Assembly: GCA_029260755.1 (NCBI GenBank)
Contig: JAJDCQ010000053.1
Span: 1 to 38,283, forward strand
DNA: 38,283 nt
Source of the DNA: Planctomycetota bacterium
GTDB taxonomy: Bacteria; Planctomycetota; J058; JAJDCQ01
Reading direction: 5' to 3'
The translations under genes and the position numbers were made by a program. Below are positions 9,117 to 18,452 of this stretch, piece after piece (position 1 is the first letter of the stretch; every line of letters begins with the position of its first letter). The notes under the pieces were generated by a model. That model did no database searches. It was not told the origin of the DNA and worked only from the letters and a program-made list of their open reading frames with translations.

Positions 9117-9857
9117 GTGGTCTACTTTCCGGACGACTCGACGAGCACGAGGTACCTGACGAGCCGGCCCGCGAGGCGCCGGTCCGGCGTGATCCGGACG
9201 CTCCACTGCCGCTGCCCGCAGTGCTCGGAGCGGATCAAGCTCCCGGTCGCGCTCGCCGGATACAAGACGCGCTGCCCCGGCTGCCGCCGCACCGTCTCGG
9301 TGCCGATCCCGCCGTCGCTCCGCCGGTCGCACTCCGAGCGCGAGCAGGTCCAGGCGCGGACGCCGACCGCGGCGACGCCGCACGAGGCGCTCAAGGCGGT
9401 CGGGTCGAGCATGGCCGCGCCGCTCGGTCCGGCGCCCGCCCCCGAGGACGAGATCAAGAACCGTCGGCGCTGGCCGCGCTACGACCTCCGCGACGCCCGC
9501 GCCCGGGTGGCGAGCTTGCCCGAGGGGCCGGGCTTCGTCATGAACCTCGACGAGTTCGGCGGCGGCGGGCTCCGCCTGTGCAGCCGCCGCGGCCTGATGG
9601 GCGTGATGGAGCGCCGCGTCCTCTGGGACTTCATCAATGAGGGACAGGTCGTTCCGCTGATGCTCGACATCCCCGCCTTCGACGAGAAGCTCGTTCTGCA
9701 GGGCGAGGTGGTCCGGACCGAGGACAGCCGCCGCGGCCGCGTCTTCGGGATCCGCTACCACCGGATGCCGCTCACCACGCGCGACCGCCTCGCCACCCTG
9801 GCCCTGAATCCGGTGCTCCGCTGCCTCCCGCGCAATCGGGGCGACCTCTCGCTCTGA
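9117..9857 (+). CDS. zinc-ribbon plus PilZ-like domain protein
   Basis: About 246 aa if translation begins at the GTG at 9117, which has GGAGG 12 bases upstream; a GTG at 9189 and an ATG at 8997 are alternatives. The N-terminal part is a small zinc ribbon (CRCPQC at about 31-36 and CPGC at about 53-56) of the MJ0042 type common in planctomycete proteins. A flexible Ala/Pro linker follows, then a PilZ-like beta-barrel from about residue 112. This contains RRRWPRYDL and NLDEFGGGGLRL in place of the cyclic-di-GMP motifs RxxxR and D/NxSxxG. The serine of the second motif is missing, so nucleotide binding is uncertain. Probably a cytoplasmic regulator; the ligand is unknown. Confidence 0.75.
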   Translation: MVYFPDDSTSTRYLTSRPARRRSGVIRTLHCRCPQCSERIKLPVALAGYKTRCPGCRRTVSVPIPPSLRRSHSEREQVQARTPTAATPHEALKAVGSSMAAPLGPAPAPEDEIKNRRRWPRYDLRDARARVASLPEGPGFVMNLDEFGGGGLRLCSRRGLMGVMERRVLWDFINEGQVVPLMLDIPAFDEKLVLQGEVVRTEDSRRGRVFGIRYHRMPLTTRDRLATLALNPVLRCLPRNRGDLSL

Positions 9858-9865
9858 GCCGTGGC

Positions 9866-9894
9866 TTGACACCCGGAGTGCGCGGGCGTCGAAT
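9866..9894 (+). promoter_or_regulatory. promoter of first pseudopilin-like gene
   Basis: TTGACA (9866-9871), 17-bp spacer, TCGAAT (9889-9894). The same arrangement with the same two hexamers precedes the downstream paralogue, which supports it being functional. A GGGAGGAG Shine-Dalgarno sequence follows at 9913-9920. Confidence 0.75.
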
Positions 9895-9925
9895 CCTCTC
9901 GGTCAAACAGCCGGGAGGAGACCCC

Positions 9926-10978
9926 ATGGATCACACCGCTCGTCGTCTCGGACGCGGGTCGCTCATCGACCTGCTCGTCGTCGCCGGCGTCATCGCCGTT
10001 CTCGTCGTGATCGTCGGCCCGGCCGTTCGATCGTCGTCGGGCGACAAGCGCAATCGCATCCGTTGCGCGAACAACCTCCGCCAGCTGGGGGTCGCCAACA
10101 TCGCCTACCTGGTCACCGCGTACGGACCCGCGTCGAGGAAGGGGTTCATGCCCCATCTCGGCGAGATCGCCGAGAAGGACGGGCCCGAGGACGTCGGCCG
10201 CGCCTTTGAGTTGCTGGTCCAGCTCGGGGAGATCGATGATCCCGAGGTCTTCATCTGCCCCTCCTCGTTCGACATCCCGGCGCGGCTCGCCGCCGGCGCG
10301 AAGCCCGAGAGCTTCCGCTTCAAGGACACCGACGTGCGGAGCTCGCTTGAGTTCTCGTACGGCTACACCAAGCTGACCCGCACCGACGGCAACAGCCGCT
10401 CGTCGACGCTCCTGACGGCCGACCGAACGATGGGCAAGCCGCGCGGCGAGGTTGGACGCGAGATCGTCTGCCACCCCGACGGTCGGAACGTCGGACGCTT
10501 CGACGGTTCGGTCGACTTCATCGCGGCCGAGAGCGAGCTCGAGGATGCCGAGCTCCGGGAGCAGCTCGGCGATCTCAACCTGCTCCCGCTCCCCGCCCGG
10601 GAAGACGTCCGCGAGGCCGTCCCCGAGCCCGAGCCCGAGCTGGCCCCGGGGACGCTCACGTTCGTCGAGGCCTGCCGACGCATGGTCGAGGGGATGGAGC
10701 CCTACTCGGTCGCCCGGGCGGTCGCGAGCGCGGAGGGGACCGGGTGGCGCGATCTCGACCGCGCCGCGGGGATGGCCGGGGACGCGCGCAAGGCGTTCAG
10801 CGACGCGGTCGTCGCGGTGACCCGCGCGAAGCGCGAGGTCGAGGGCGCCGGCGGCGACCCCGAGTCGATCGACCCGTCGCGTCTCGGGGAGACCCTCGGC
10901 CGCCTCGTCGAGGAGATGACGCGCCTCGAGGCCGACCTGAAGGTCCGGGCCGCGGAGCTGAAGAAGGCGGGGAAGTAG
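9926..10978 (+). CDS. DUF1559-related pseudopilin-like protein, copy A
   Basis: A 350-aa protein from an ATG with a GGGAGGAG SD 5 bases upstream. Residues 10-33 form a type IV pilin-like N-terminal helix (RGSLIDLLVVAGVIAVLVVI), followed by CANNLRQLG as in DUF1559 proteins (about 47-55). CHPDGRNVGRFDG (182-194) matches the family's H-x9-DG signature. The prepilin site is degenerate: canonical RGFTLIE is RGSLID here, one residue short and with the key Glu replaced by Asp, so processing by prepilin peptidase is doubtful. After residue 200 comes a C-terminal extension of about 150 aa, partly coiled-coil (EEMTRLEADLKVRAAELKK). Likely inner-membrane anchored with the bulk exported. It has a tandem paralogue 82 bp downstream. 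Confidence 0.85.
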   Translation: MDHTARRLGRGSLIDLLVVAGVIAVLVVIVGPAVRSSSGDKRNRIRCANNLRQLGVANIAYLVTAYGPASRKGFMPHLGEIAEKDGPEDVGRAFELLVQLGEIDDPEVFICPSSFDIPARLAAGAKPESFRFKDTDVRSSLEFSYGYTKLTRTDGNSRSSTLLTADRTMGKPRGEVGREIVCHPDGRNVGRFDGSVDFIAAESELEDAELREQLGDLNLLPLPAREDVREAVPEPEPELAPGTLTFVEACRRMVEGMEPYSVARAVASAEGTGWRDLDRAAGMAGDARKAFSDAVVAVTRAKREVEGAGGDPESIDPSRLGETLGRLVEEMTRLEADLKVRAAELKKAGK

Positions 10979-10998
10979 GCATCCGGGCGGGCGATCGA

Positions 10999-11027
10999 TT
11001 GACACGACGCGCGCCCGCGCGTCGAAT
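10999..11027 (+). promoter_or_regulatory. promoter of second pseudopilin-like gene
   Basis: TTGACA (10999-11004), 17-bp spacer, TCGAAT (11022-11027). The hexamers and spacing are identical to those of the site at 9866-9894, and a nearly identical leader and SD (GGGAGGAGG) follow. The spacer sequences differ, so the hexamers seem specifically kept. Confidence 0.75.
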
Positions 11028-11060
11028 CCCTCCCGGTCCACCAGCCGGGAGGAGGCCCCC

Positions 11061-12110
11061 ATGGATCGCACCGCTCGTCGTCTCGGACGCGGGTCGCTGA
11101 TCGACCTGCTCGTCGTCGCCGGCGTCATCGCCGTTCTCGTCGTGATCGTCGGTCCGGCCGTCCGGACGGCCGCTGGCGATCGGAAGAACCGCGCCATGTG
11201 CGCGAACAACCTCCGCCAGATCGGCATCGGCTGCATCTCGTACATGGTGACGGGGCTGGGGCCCGGGAACCGCAAGGGCTTCATGCCGCACGTCGGGGGG
11301 ATCGCGATGGAGGACGAGCGAGGCGACGTCGGCATCGCGTTCGGGCTGCTCGTCCGCGTGGGCGAGATCGACGACCCCGAGGTCTTCATCTGCCCCCAGT
11401 CGCGCGACATCCCGACGCGGCTGCGCGACGGGCAGGACGTCTCGAAGTTCGAGTTCCACGATCCGGACGTGACCAGCTCGGCCGAGTTCTCCTACGGTTA
11501 CATCAAGACGATGCGCACCGACGGCAACAGCCGCTCGTCGAGGATCATGATGGCCGACCGCACGATGGGGAGGGCGCTCGGCGGGGGGGAGACGATCGTC
11601 TGCCACCCGAACGGTCGCAACGTCGGCCGCTTCGATGGCACCGTCGACTGGATTCCCGCCGACGTGGAGCTCCCCGGCGGTGATGCCGACGTCCGGAAGG
11701 GCCTCGAGGGGCTCAACCTCCTCCCCCTGCCCACCGCGGACGACGTCCGCGAGCCGAAGCCGGAGCCGGTGCCGGGGCCCGGGACGCGCGGGTACTACCT
11801 CGCGTGCGAGAAGATGGCGGAAGGGATGAAGCCCTACTGCGTCGCGCGCGTCATCGCGACGGCGACCGGCACCGGGCGCGACGATCTCGAGGAAGGGGCG
11901 GGCTACGCCGGCGCCGCCCGCGAGGCGTTCGAGGGGGCGCTCGAGGCGTACGCGGGGGCCAAGGCCGAGCTCGAGAAGGCCGGCGGCGATCCGACCGCGT
12001 TCGACCCGGCGCGGATCGGCGAGACGCTCGAGCGCCTCGTCGGCGACAGCAGTCGGATGGAGAAGGACCTCGCGGCGCGGATCGAGGCGATGAAGAAGGC
12101 AGGCAAGTAA
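11061..12110 (+). CDS. DUF1559-related pseudopilin-like protein, copy B
   Basis: A 349-aa tandem paralogue of copy A, from an ATG preceded by GGGAGGAGG. The first 35 residues are almost identical, including the degenerate RGSLID site and the hydrophobic helix. CANNLRQIG, DDPEVFICP, TDGNSRSS, ADRTMG and CHPNGRNVGRFDG (H-x9-DG) are all conserved. The middle and C-terminal parts have diverged. It has its own promoter, so the pair may be expressed separately. The protein is probably a membrane-anchored exported subunit that could assemble with copy A; that pairing is inference. It is convergent with the lipoprotein gene at 12130-12591. Confidence 0.85.
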   Translation: MDRTARRLGRGSLIDLLVVAGVIAVLVVIVGPAVRTAAGDRKNRAMCANNLRQIGIGCISYMVTGLGPGNRKGFMPHVGGIAMEDERGDVGIAFGLLVRVGEIDDPEVFICPQSRDIPTRLRDGQDVSKFEFHDPDVTSSAEFSYGYIKTMRTDGNSRSSRIMMADRTMGRALGGGETIVCHPNGRNVGRFDGTVDWIPADVELPGGDADVRKGLEGLNLLPLPTADDVREPKPEPVPGPGTRGYYLACEKMAEGMKPYCVARVIATATGTGRDDLEEGAGYAGAAREAFEGALEAYAGAKAELEKAGGDPTAFDPARIGETLERLVGDSSRMEKDLAARIEAMKKAGK

Positions 12111-12129
12111 GCAGCCCAGCCCGTCTCGA

Positions 12130-12591
12130 TCAGTAGCCGCCGCGCGGGTTGCGGGTCGCGCGGCGGTCGCGGAGCGCCCAGACGAGGTCGATGAAGAGCG
12201 TCGCGTCGCTCCGGCTCGAGAACTGCACCTTCTGCCTCACGCCTCCGTCGTGGCCGTGAACGAAGACGTTGTTGTTCTCGTAGAGCTGGAGCTTCGAGAC
12301 GTTCGCGAAGTGGACCTCGACGGTCCGCTGCCGCGAGCCCATCGGGATCCCGTACATCCCGTGGATCGTCTCGTTCCAGACGATCATGTAGGACGAGTCG
12401 CCGACGGTGACGCTGGCGGCTCGTGGCTCGATCGCGCGCCCGAGCACCTCGCCGAGCTGCCGCTCCGCCTCGTGGGGGCCGATCTCGTCGAGGACGGCGC
12501 CGCTCGGGGCGTAGTCGACCGTCGAGATGCAGCCGGAGCCGAGAACGAGGACGAGGGGCGCGAGCCCGAGCGCGATCCGGGTCGTGGTCAT
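12130..12591 (-). CDS. small lipoprotein, unknown function
   Basis: A 153-aa protein from an ATG with a GGGAGG SD (CAGGGAGGCAGGTCATG). The N-terminus is a lipoprotein signal with lipobox LGSGC (Cys at about residue 21). The mature domain contains VTVGDSSYMIVWNETIHGMYG and VEVHFANVSKLQLYENNNVFV, suggesting a compact beta-rich fold that senses or binds something at the membrane surface. No family is recognised. A promoter-like site lies at 12616-12644. The gene is convergent with the pseudopilin pair and ends 19 bp from copy B. Confidence 0.75.
   Translation of the reverse strand: MTTTRIALGLAPLVLVLGSGCISTVDYAPSGAVLDEIGPHEAERQLGEVLGRAIEPRAASVTVGDSSYMIVWNETIHGMYGIPMGSRQRTVEVHFANVSKLQLYENNNVFVHGHDGGVRQKVQFSSRSDATLFIDLVWALRDRRATRNPRGGY
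12137..12166. terminator. GC-rich hairpin between convergent genes
   Basis: A perfect 10-bp stem, CCGCCGCGCG (12137-12146) with CGCGCGGCGG (12157-12166), and a 10-base loop. It lies 26 bp after the stop of pseudopilin copy B and inside the last codons of the opposing lipoprotein gene. No T-run follows, so the terminator role for the plus strand is tentative. Confidence 0.35.
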
Positions 12592-12615
12592 GACCTGCCT
12601 CCCTGTGGGTCGCCC

Positions 12616-12644
12616 ATCTTGCCGGAGGCCGGCGCCGGGTGCAA
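12616..12644 (-). promoter_or_regulatory. putative promoter of small lipoprotein gene
   Basis: On the minus strand, TTGCAC (12639-12644), 17-bp spacer, CAAGAT (12616-12621). The hexamers are weak, but the spacing matches the other sites in the window. Confidence 0.35.
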
Positions 12645-12851
12645 TCCACGAGGTCCCGGGGGAAATCTCGCAATCGCCGAATCCCGGGCGATCAGCGCTC
12701 GAGGAGTCGTCGCAGCAGCGGCCAGCGTCGCCAGCGGAGAAGATGCTCGAGCGACAGGCGGAGCAGCGCCGAGCGCTTTCCCCAGGAGCTGGCTGCGAGG
12801 ATGACGTGGACGTGCGGCGTGGCGCCCTGCGAAAACCGTCGAGGGCCGCCG

Positions 12852-12880
12852 TTGCCCGCCGCCGGGCCGACCGCTACCAT
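12852..12880 (+). promoter_or_regulatory. putative promoter of the six-gene plus-strand run
   Basis: TTGCCC (12852-12857), 17-bp spacer, TACCAT (12875-12880), about 35 bp before the ATG at 12916, with CCGGAGGCG as a possible SD. It is the only good promoter candidate seen before 18428 on this strand. Confidence 0.5.
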
Positions 12881-12915
12881 CCGCGACCTGCCGCGACCCC
12901 GGAGGCGCCCCCGCC

Positions 12916-13851
12916 ATGTCCGCGGAGCCTGACCGCGTTCCCCTCGCCTGTCTGCCGACGCCGCTCGAGCGGGTCGTCGGCGTTCTACCGGAGCGCCGGA
13001 GCTGCCTCGTCAAGCGCGACGACCTGACGGGCGCCGCGCTCTCGGGCAACAAGGTTCGCAAGCTCGAGTACCTGTTCGCCGAGGCGCGGGCGAAGGGCGC
13101 CCGACGCGTCCTCACCTGCGGCGGGATCCAGAGCAACCACTGCCGCGCCACGGCGGTCGCGGCCGCGCAGCTCGGGATGAGGAGCGTCCTCTTCCTCCGG
13201 ACGGCGACGCCGCCCGGACCCGACGACCCCGCGACCGGCAACCTCAAGCTCGACCTCCTCGTCGGCGCCGAGGTGCGGTTCATCACGCCGGAGCAGTATC
13301 GCGATCGAGCGACGCTCATGGCGGACGCCGCCGGCGAGGACGGCTACGTGATCCCCGAGGGCGGGAGCAACGCGCTCGGCGCCTGGGGCTACATCCGATG
13401 CATCGATGAGCTGTGCGCGCAGTGGGGCGACGCTCCGCCGAGCGCGATCGTCTGCGCGACCGGGAGCGGCGGGACGCTCGCCGGGCTCGTGATCGGGCTC
13501 GCCCGCCGCGGCGTGGAGGTCCCTTGCCACGGCGTCGCGGTGTGCGACGATGCCGGCTACTTCCAGGAGATCGTCGGCCGCATCAGCGCCGAGGCGACCG
13601 AGCGGTGGCCTGACCTGCCGCGGGTCGCGCCCGAGGCGGTGAGCGTCATCGAGGGATACAAGGGGCGCGGCTACGCCCTCTCGACGCCCGAGGAGCGGGC
13701 CGACGTCGTGCGGGTCGCTCGCGGCAGCGGCATGATCCTCGACCCGGTCTACACCGGGAAAGCGTTCCGGTCGCTCCTCCACGAGCCCGAGCGGTTCGGC
13801 GAGCGGCCGCTCTTCATCCACACCGGCGGAATCTTCGGCCAGCTGGCCTGA
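12916..13851 (+). CDS. PLP-dependent D-cysteine desulfhydrase / ACC deaminase family enzyme
   Basis: A 311-aa fold-type II PLP enzyme. Visible motifs: PTPLERV, the PLP-lysine motif SGNKVRKLE (K46), the substrate loop GGIQSNHCRAT (about 74-84), the phosphate-binding loop CATGSGGTLAGL (about 179-190) and the C-terminal HTGGIFGQL. This fits the D-cysteine desulfhydrase/1-aminocyclopropane-1-carboxylate deaminase family, which releases ammonia plus pyruvate (and sulfide from D-cysteine) or 2-oxobutyrate. The two activities cannot be separated with confidence from the sequence alone; a DcyD-like role is more usual in bacteria. It is slightly shorter than the usual 325-340 aa. It is first in a plus-strand run with short gaps (28 bp to the next gene). 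Confidence 0.9.
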   Translation: MSAEPDRVPLACLPTPLERVVGVLPERRSCLVKRDDLTGAALSGNKVRKLEYLFAEARAKGARRVLTCGGIQSNHCRATAVAAAQLGMRSVLFLRTATPPGPDDPATGNLKLDLLVGAEVRFITPEQYRDRATLMADAAGEDGYVIPEGGSNALGAWGYIRCIDELCAQWGDAPPSAIVCATGSGGTLAGLVIGLARRGVEVPCHGVAVCDDAGYFQEIVGRISAEATERWPDLPRVAPEAVSVIEGYKGRGYALSTPEERADVVRVARGSGMILDPVYTGKAFRSLLHEPERFGERPLFIHTGGIFGQLA

Positions 13852-13879
13852 GCCAGCCTCACCCCGGGAGAACGAGATC

Positions 13880-14485
13880 ATGTCCGAAGGAACCGAGCCC
13901 ACCACGACCCCCGCCGCGATCGGCACCGCCCGGATGGACGGCGTCACCGCCGACGGCCTGCCCCGGTGGGCGATCGGCGAGTTCGTCCGTCACCGCTCGA
14001 TCGGTCAGGGGCGGATCATCGGCTACGACCCCGATCAGCGCTACGTGATCCTCTTTCCTGGCGGCGACGTCCGGCACATCGCGTTCACCTACGAGGGGCT
14101 CGAGTCGATCGACGGGACGACGTCGGGCGACCCGGAGCTGCTCCGGATCAAGGCGGCCGTCGCCGAGGTGCTCGCCGACCACGGCTGGCTCGACTGCGAG
14201 CTCGAGCTCGGCAAGCGCTGGGTCGGCGGCACGGTCACGATCTCGCCCGGCAAGGCGGACACCGCGAGCAAGGAGATCCCGATCGAGACCCTGTTCAAGA
14301 AGATCATCGGCGTCCGCGAGAAGCTCCGCGTCCTCGAGCAGAAGATCAACGCGAACAAGTCGCTCGAGTCGACCGAGAAGGCGGAGCTCCAGGGCTACAT
14401 CACGCGCGCCTACGGGAGCCTGACCACCTTCAACAGCCTGTTCGCCGACAAGACGAGCCACTTCAAGGGCCAGTCGACGGGCTAG
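13880..14485 (+). CDS. Tudor-like (DUF3553-like) domain protein with helical C-terminus
   Basis: A 201-aa cytoplasmic protein from an ATG with GGGAGAACGAG upstream. After a low-complexity Thr/Ala-rich start, residues about 30-75 (GEFVRHRSIGQGRIIGYD, then YVILFPGGDVRHIAF) look like a small Tudor-like beta barrel. Such a domain is found at the C-terminus of PcrA/UvrD helicases and as DUF3553, where it binds RNA polymerase or nucleic-acid partners. The C-terminal half is charged and helical (FKKIIGVREKLRVLEQKINAN, about 135-155) and may dimerise. A transcription-linked role is inference only. It sits 28 bp after the PLP enzyme and 28 bp before the WD40 gene. Confidence 0.65.
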   Translation: MSEGTEPTTTPAAIGTARMDGVTADGLPRWAIGEFVRHRSIGQGRIIGYDPDQRYVILFPGGDVRHIAFTYEGLESIDGTTSGDPELLRIKAAVAEVLADHGWLDCELELGKRWVGGTVTISPGKADTASKEIPIETLFKKIIGVREKLRVLEQKINANKSLESTEKAELQGYITRAYGSLTTFNSLFADKTSHFKGQSTG

Positions 14486-14513
14486 CCCTGCGATCGTCGA
14501 GAAGCAGCGAGCG

Positions 14514-15587
14514 ATGATGACGGTCGAAGGGTCCGCGAACGACTCGAGCGGGATCGCCTCGGCGCGCCCGGCGCGGCGACGGCGTGTCGCCGCGGTCACG
14601 TGCCTCGCCGCGCTCGCCCTCGCCGCCGGGGTCGGCTTCGGCGGCCATTGGTTCTACTGGGCGCGTCAGCCGCGGATCGTCGCCGGCCCGGGCGATGGTG
14701 CCCTCTCGATCGCCTTCTCGCCCGGGGGCGATCGCATGGCGGTCGGGACCACGGGCGTGTCGGTCGTGCGCATGCACGACGCGAGCTCGGGGACGCTCCT
14801 CTGGTCGAAGGACGTCTCCCTGGGAAGCTCCGGGGGGATCTTCGATGTCGCGTTCTCGCCCGACGGGGCGCGGCTCGCGAGTGCCGAGTTCGGCGGGGCG
14901 ATCCGCATCTGGGACGTGCAGACTGGAGAGCGCCTGACGGTCCACGGCGGCCCGGCGCACGCGGTCGCGTTCTCGCCCGACGGAGTGCGACTGGCGGCCG
15001 GCTCCTGGAGGGGGACTTTCCGGATCTGGAGCGTCTCCGACGACGCCGTCCTGGTCGACGTCGCGCGGGGCGACCGGATCTCGGACGTCATCTGGCTGTC
15101 CGGGGGCGAGCTCGCGACGGCGGGCACCGCCGGGGGGACGCCCTGGAGCGGTGGCGTCCGGATCGTGTCGGCGAGCGACGGCGCCGTTCTGAGGACGCTC
15201 GCGGGGCAGGCGGGCGCCGAGGTGGGTTGCCTCGCCCTCTCCCCGGATGGGACCCTGCTCGCAGGCGGCGACGCCGGCGGCAGCGTCTTCCTCTGGTCGC
15301 CCGAAACCGGCGCGCTCGTCCGATCGTTCCGAGCTCACGGTCCGAGCCTCTATGGCGACGGACCGGCGGTGCACGGCATCGCGTTTTCGCCCGACGGGAC
15401 GCTCATCGCGACCGCCGGCGACTGGGACAACCGGGTCAAGGTCTTCCGGGCCGCCGACGGGGAGCTCGTCGCCGAGCTCGAGACGCCGAGCAACGCCTAC
15501 GACGTCGCGTTCTCCCCCGACGGCGGCTTCCTCGCCGCCGCCACCGACCACGCTCTCCTCTGGCCGCGCCTGCTGTGGCGTCGCTGA
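14514..15587 (+). CDS. membrane-anchored WD40 repeat protein
   Basis: A 357-aa protein. Two adjacent ATGs (14514, 14517) are possible starts. Residues about 20-50 are Arg-rich then hydrophobic (VTCLAALALAAGVGFGGHWF), an N-in membrane anchor or uncleaved signal. The rest is about seven WD40 blades, recognisable by repeated FSPDG/LSPDG units (for example FSPDGARLASAEF, FSPDGVRLAAGSW, LSPDGTLLAGGD, FSPDGTLIATAGD). This is enough for one complete seven-bladed propeller predicted outside the cytoplasm. Such propellers are binding platforms. It lies 12 bp before the M28 peptidase gene, so both exported proteins are probably made together. Confidence 0.85.
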   Translation: MMTVEGSANDSSGIASARPARRRRVAAVTCLAALALAAGVGFGGHWFYWARQPRIVAGPGDGALSIAFSPGGDRMAVGTTGVSVVRMHDASSGTLLWSKDVSLGSSGGIFDVAFSPDGARLASAEFGGAIRIWDVQTGERLTVHGGPAHAVAFSPDGVRLAAGSWRGTFRIWSVSDDAVLVDVARGDRISDVIWLSGGELATAGTAGGTPWSGGVRIVSASDGAVLRTLAGQAGAEVGCLALSPDGTLLAGGDAGGSVFLWSPETGALVRSFRAHGPSLYGDGPAVHGIAFSPDGTLIATAGDWDNRVKVFRAADGELVAELETPSNAYDVAFSPDGGFLAAATDHALLWPRLLWRR

Positions 15588-15599
15588 GAAAGGGAACCC

Positions 15600-17098
<1,499 letters not shown>

Positions 17099-17099
<1 letters not shown>

Positions 17100-17719
17100 T
17101 GTCACCGCCCGAGCCTCGACACACGCTGCTCGTCGAGCTCGGCAGCTTCGTCGCCGGGACGGCCGTCGCCTCGCTCGCGGCGATTCCGTTGTGCCTCGTC
17201 CTGGCCTCGCTCGCCGACGGCCTCGGCGAGGTGCTCGTCCCGGCGTGGGTCTTCCTGGCCGTCTCGGGCGCGGTCCTGGCGCTCGCGTTCGCCGTCAACC
17301 GAAGCTGGCCCGGGCCGACCGGCCGCGCCCTCGCCCTGGGGTTCGTCGTCGCGTCGTCGGTCGTCGGCGCGGGCGTCGCGCGGGCGACGCACGTCGTCTT
17401 CGCGGATGGGTGGGCGGCGCTCCTCGCCGCTCCGCTCCCGTCGGCCCCGACCATCCCCCTGGACGCCGTCATCCGGATCGGCCTGCTCGTCGCCTTCGCC
17501 GCCGGCGGCGCCGCCTTCCGCTGGGTCGCCTGGGAGCACCTGGGCGGTCGGCCCGAGCACGTCGCGCTCGATGCGGTGCTCTCCGGCATCGCGCTGATCG
17601 CCGTCTTTCCGCTCGGCGTCCTTCTGATCGAAGGGATGATCGTCGCGGCCGTCCGGCGCGCGATCCTGGCCCGCCTCGAGCCTCGAGTCGGTCTCGACCG
17701 CCCGCGTCCGCTAGAATGA
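17099..17719 (+). CDS. multi-spanning membrane protein, paralogue 1
   Basis: A 206-aa hydrophobic protein whose ATG shares an A with the stop of the peptidase gene (TGATG). About four membrane helices are visible: roughly 13-38, 44-65, 72-95 and 128-150, plus a last amphipathic stretch ending in LIEGMIVAAVRRAILARLEP. The family is not recognised. Two related proteins lie in this window (17841-18428 and 22701-23348). The closest match is with 22701-23348: VELGSFVAGTAVASL against LELGSTLAGAAVAAL, ADGWAALLAAPLP against VDGWLALLREPLP, and IEGMIVAAVRRAI against LEGLIVAAVRRAI. Its function is unknown; coupling to an M28 peptidase hints at an envelope role. Confidence 0.8.
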
Positions 17720-17840
17720 CGCCCGAGGGAGCGGAGCGACGATCGAGAGACCGCGAGACGACCCGGCCGGCGGCCGCGCGCCGACCGAGCGCGACGAGCT
17801 CGATGAGCGGGCGAGCGTCGTTCAGCACGTCGCCGCGGGC

Positions 17841-18428
17841 ATGGCCGGGGCGGCCGCGGCCGCGCTCGCGATGCTCGGCGTCGCCGTGGTCCTCGGTCTG
17901 ACGGTCGGCCAGCTCGAGGACCGCCACCGCGGCGACTCGCTCCTCGCCGCGATCCTGGGGCGCTACGCCTACGGCGAGATCTTCATCGCGCTCGCCGCCG
18001 GCGCCGTCTTCCTCCTCGGCTCCTCGCCGCTGCTCGCGTTCGGGATCGCCCTCCGGCGACCCGGGCGACGGATCCCACCGACGGCGCTCGTCGCCATGCT
18101 CGCCTCGAGCTCGTGCGGCCTCCTCATGGCCCGGTCGACGCGGCTCTTGCTCACGATGGGCGTCGACGGTCTGTTCGCGTTCTCCGCGATGAACGCCGAC
18201 GTCGCGGCGGCGATCTTCGGGCTGGGCGTGTTCCTCTCCCTCCTCCGGGCGGCCGCCTGGGATCTGGCCCGCGGAACGCCGCGGTTCTCGATCGGGGCCG
18301 TCTTCGGGTGGAGCCTGCTGTTCGGGCCGCTGCTGCTCGAGGGCTGGGTCTTCGCGCGCGCGCGGGTCGCGGCGCTCCGGTGGATCGTCCGCGAGGGCGT
18401 CGACACGGTGCCGGAGTCGGGGCGTTGA
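17841..18428 (+). CDS. multi-spanning membrane protein, divergent paralogue 2 (start uncertain)
   Basis: 195 aa from the first conventional start in frame (ATG 17841), with four to five membrane helices and an ending (LLLEGWVFARARVAALRWIV) that echoes the other two membrane proteins. Coding-like codon use clearly extends upstream to about 17757 (translation TERDELDERASVVQHVAAG). No ATG, GTG or TTG occurs in this frame back to the stop at 17712-17714. An ATG at 17716 overlaps the previous stop (ATGA) but is in a different frame. So either a frameshift separates that ATG from the body, or a rare start such as ATC at 17742 (preceded by GGGAGCGGAG) is used. Confidence 0.65.
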   Translation: MAGAAAAALAMLGVAVVLGLTVGQLEDRHRGDSLLAAILGRYAYGEIFIALAAGAVFLLGSSPLLAFGIALRRPGRRIPPTALVAMLASSSCGLLMARSTRLLLTMGVDGLFAFSAMNADVAAAIFGLGVFLSLLRAAAWDLARGTPRFSIGAVFGWSLLFGPLLLEGWVFARARVAALRWIVREGVDTVPESGR

Positions 18429-18452
18429 GGCGCTCCTACCGGCTCCGCCGAG

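Larger units (their letters stand above)
12592..12915. other. divergent intergenic region
   Basis: This 324-bp gap separates the lipoprotein gene (-) from the PLP enzyme gene (+). It holds a promoter-like site for each (12616-12644 minus and 12852-12880 plus). A 62-codon minus-strand frame (12692-12880) has no SD and no recognisable motif and overlaps the plus promoter, so it is not called a gene. Confidence 0.5.

Noticed and set aside
12692..12880. 62-codon minus-strand frame with an HVHVIL motif, at first suggestive of an HUH transposase remnant
   Set aside because: There is no SD, no second catalytic motif and no flanking repeats, and it overlaps a promoter candidate. Too short to support.
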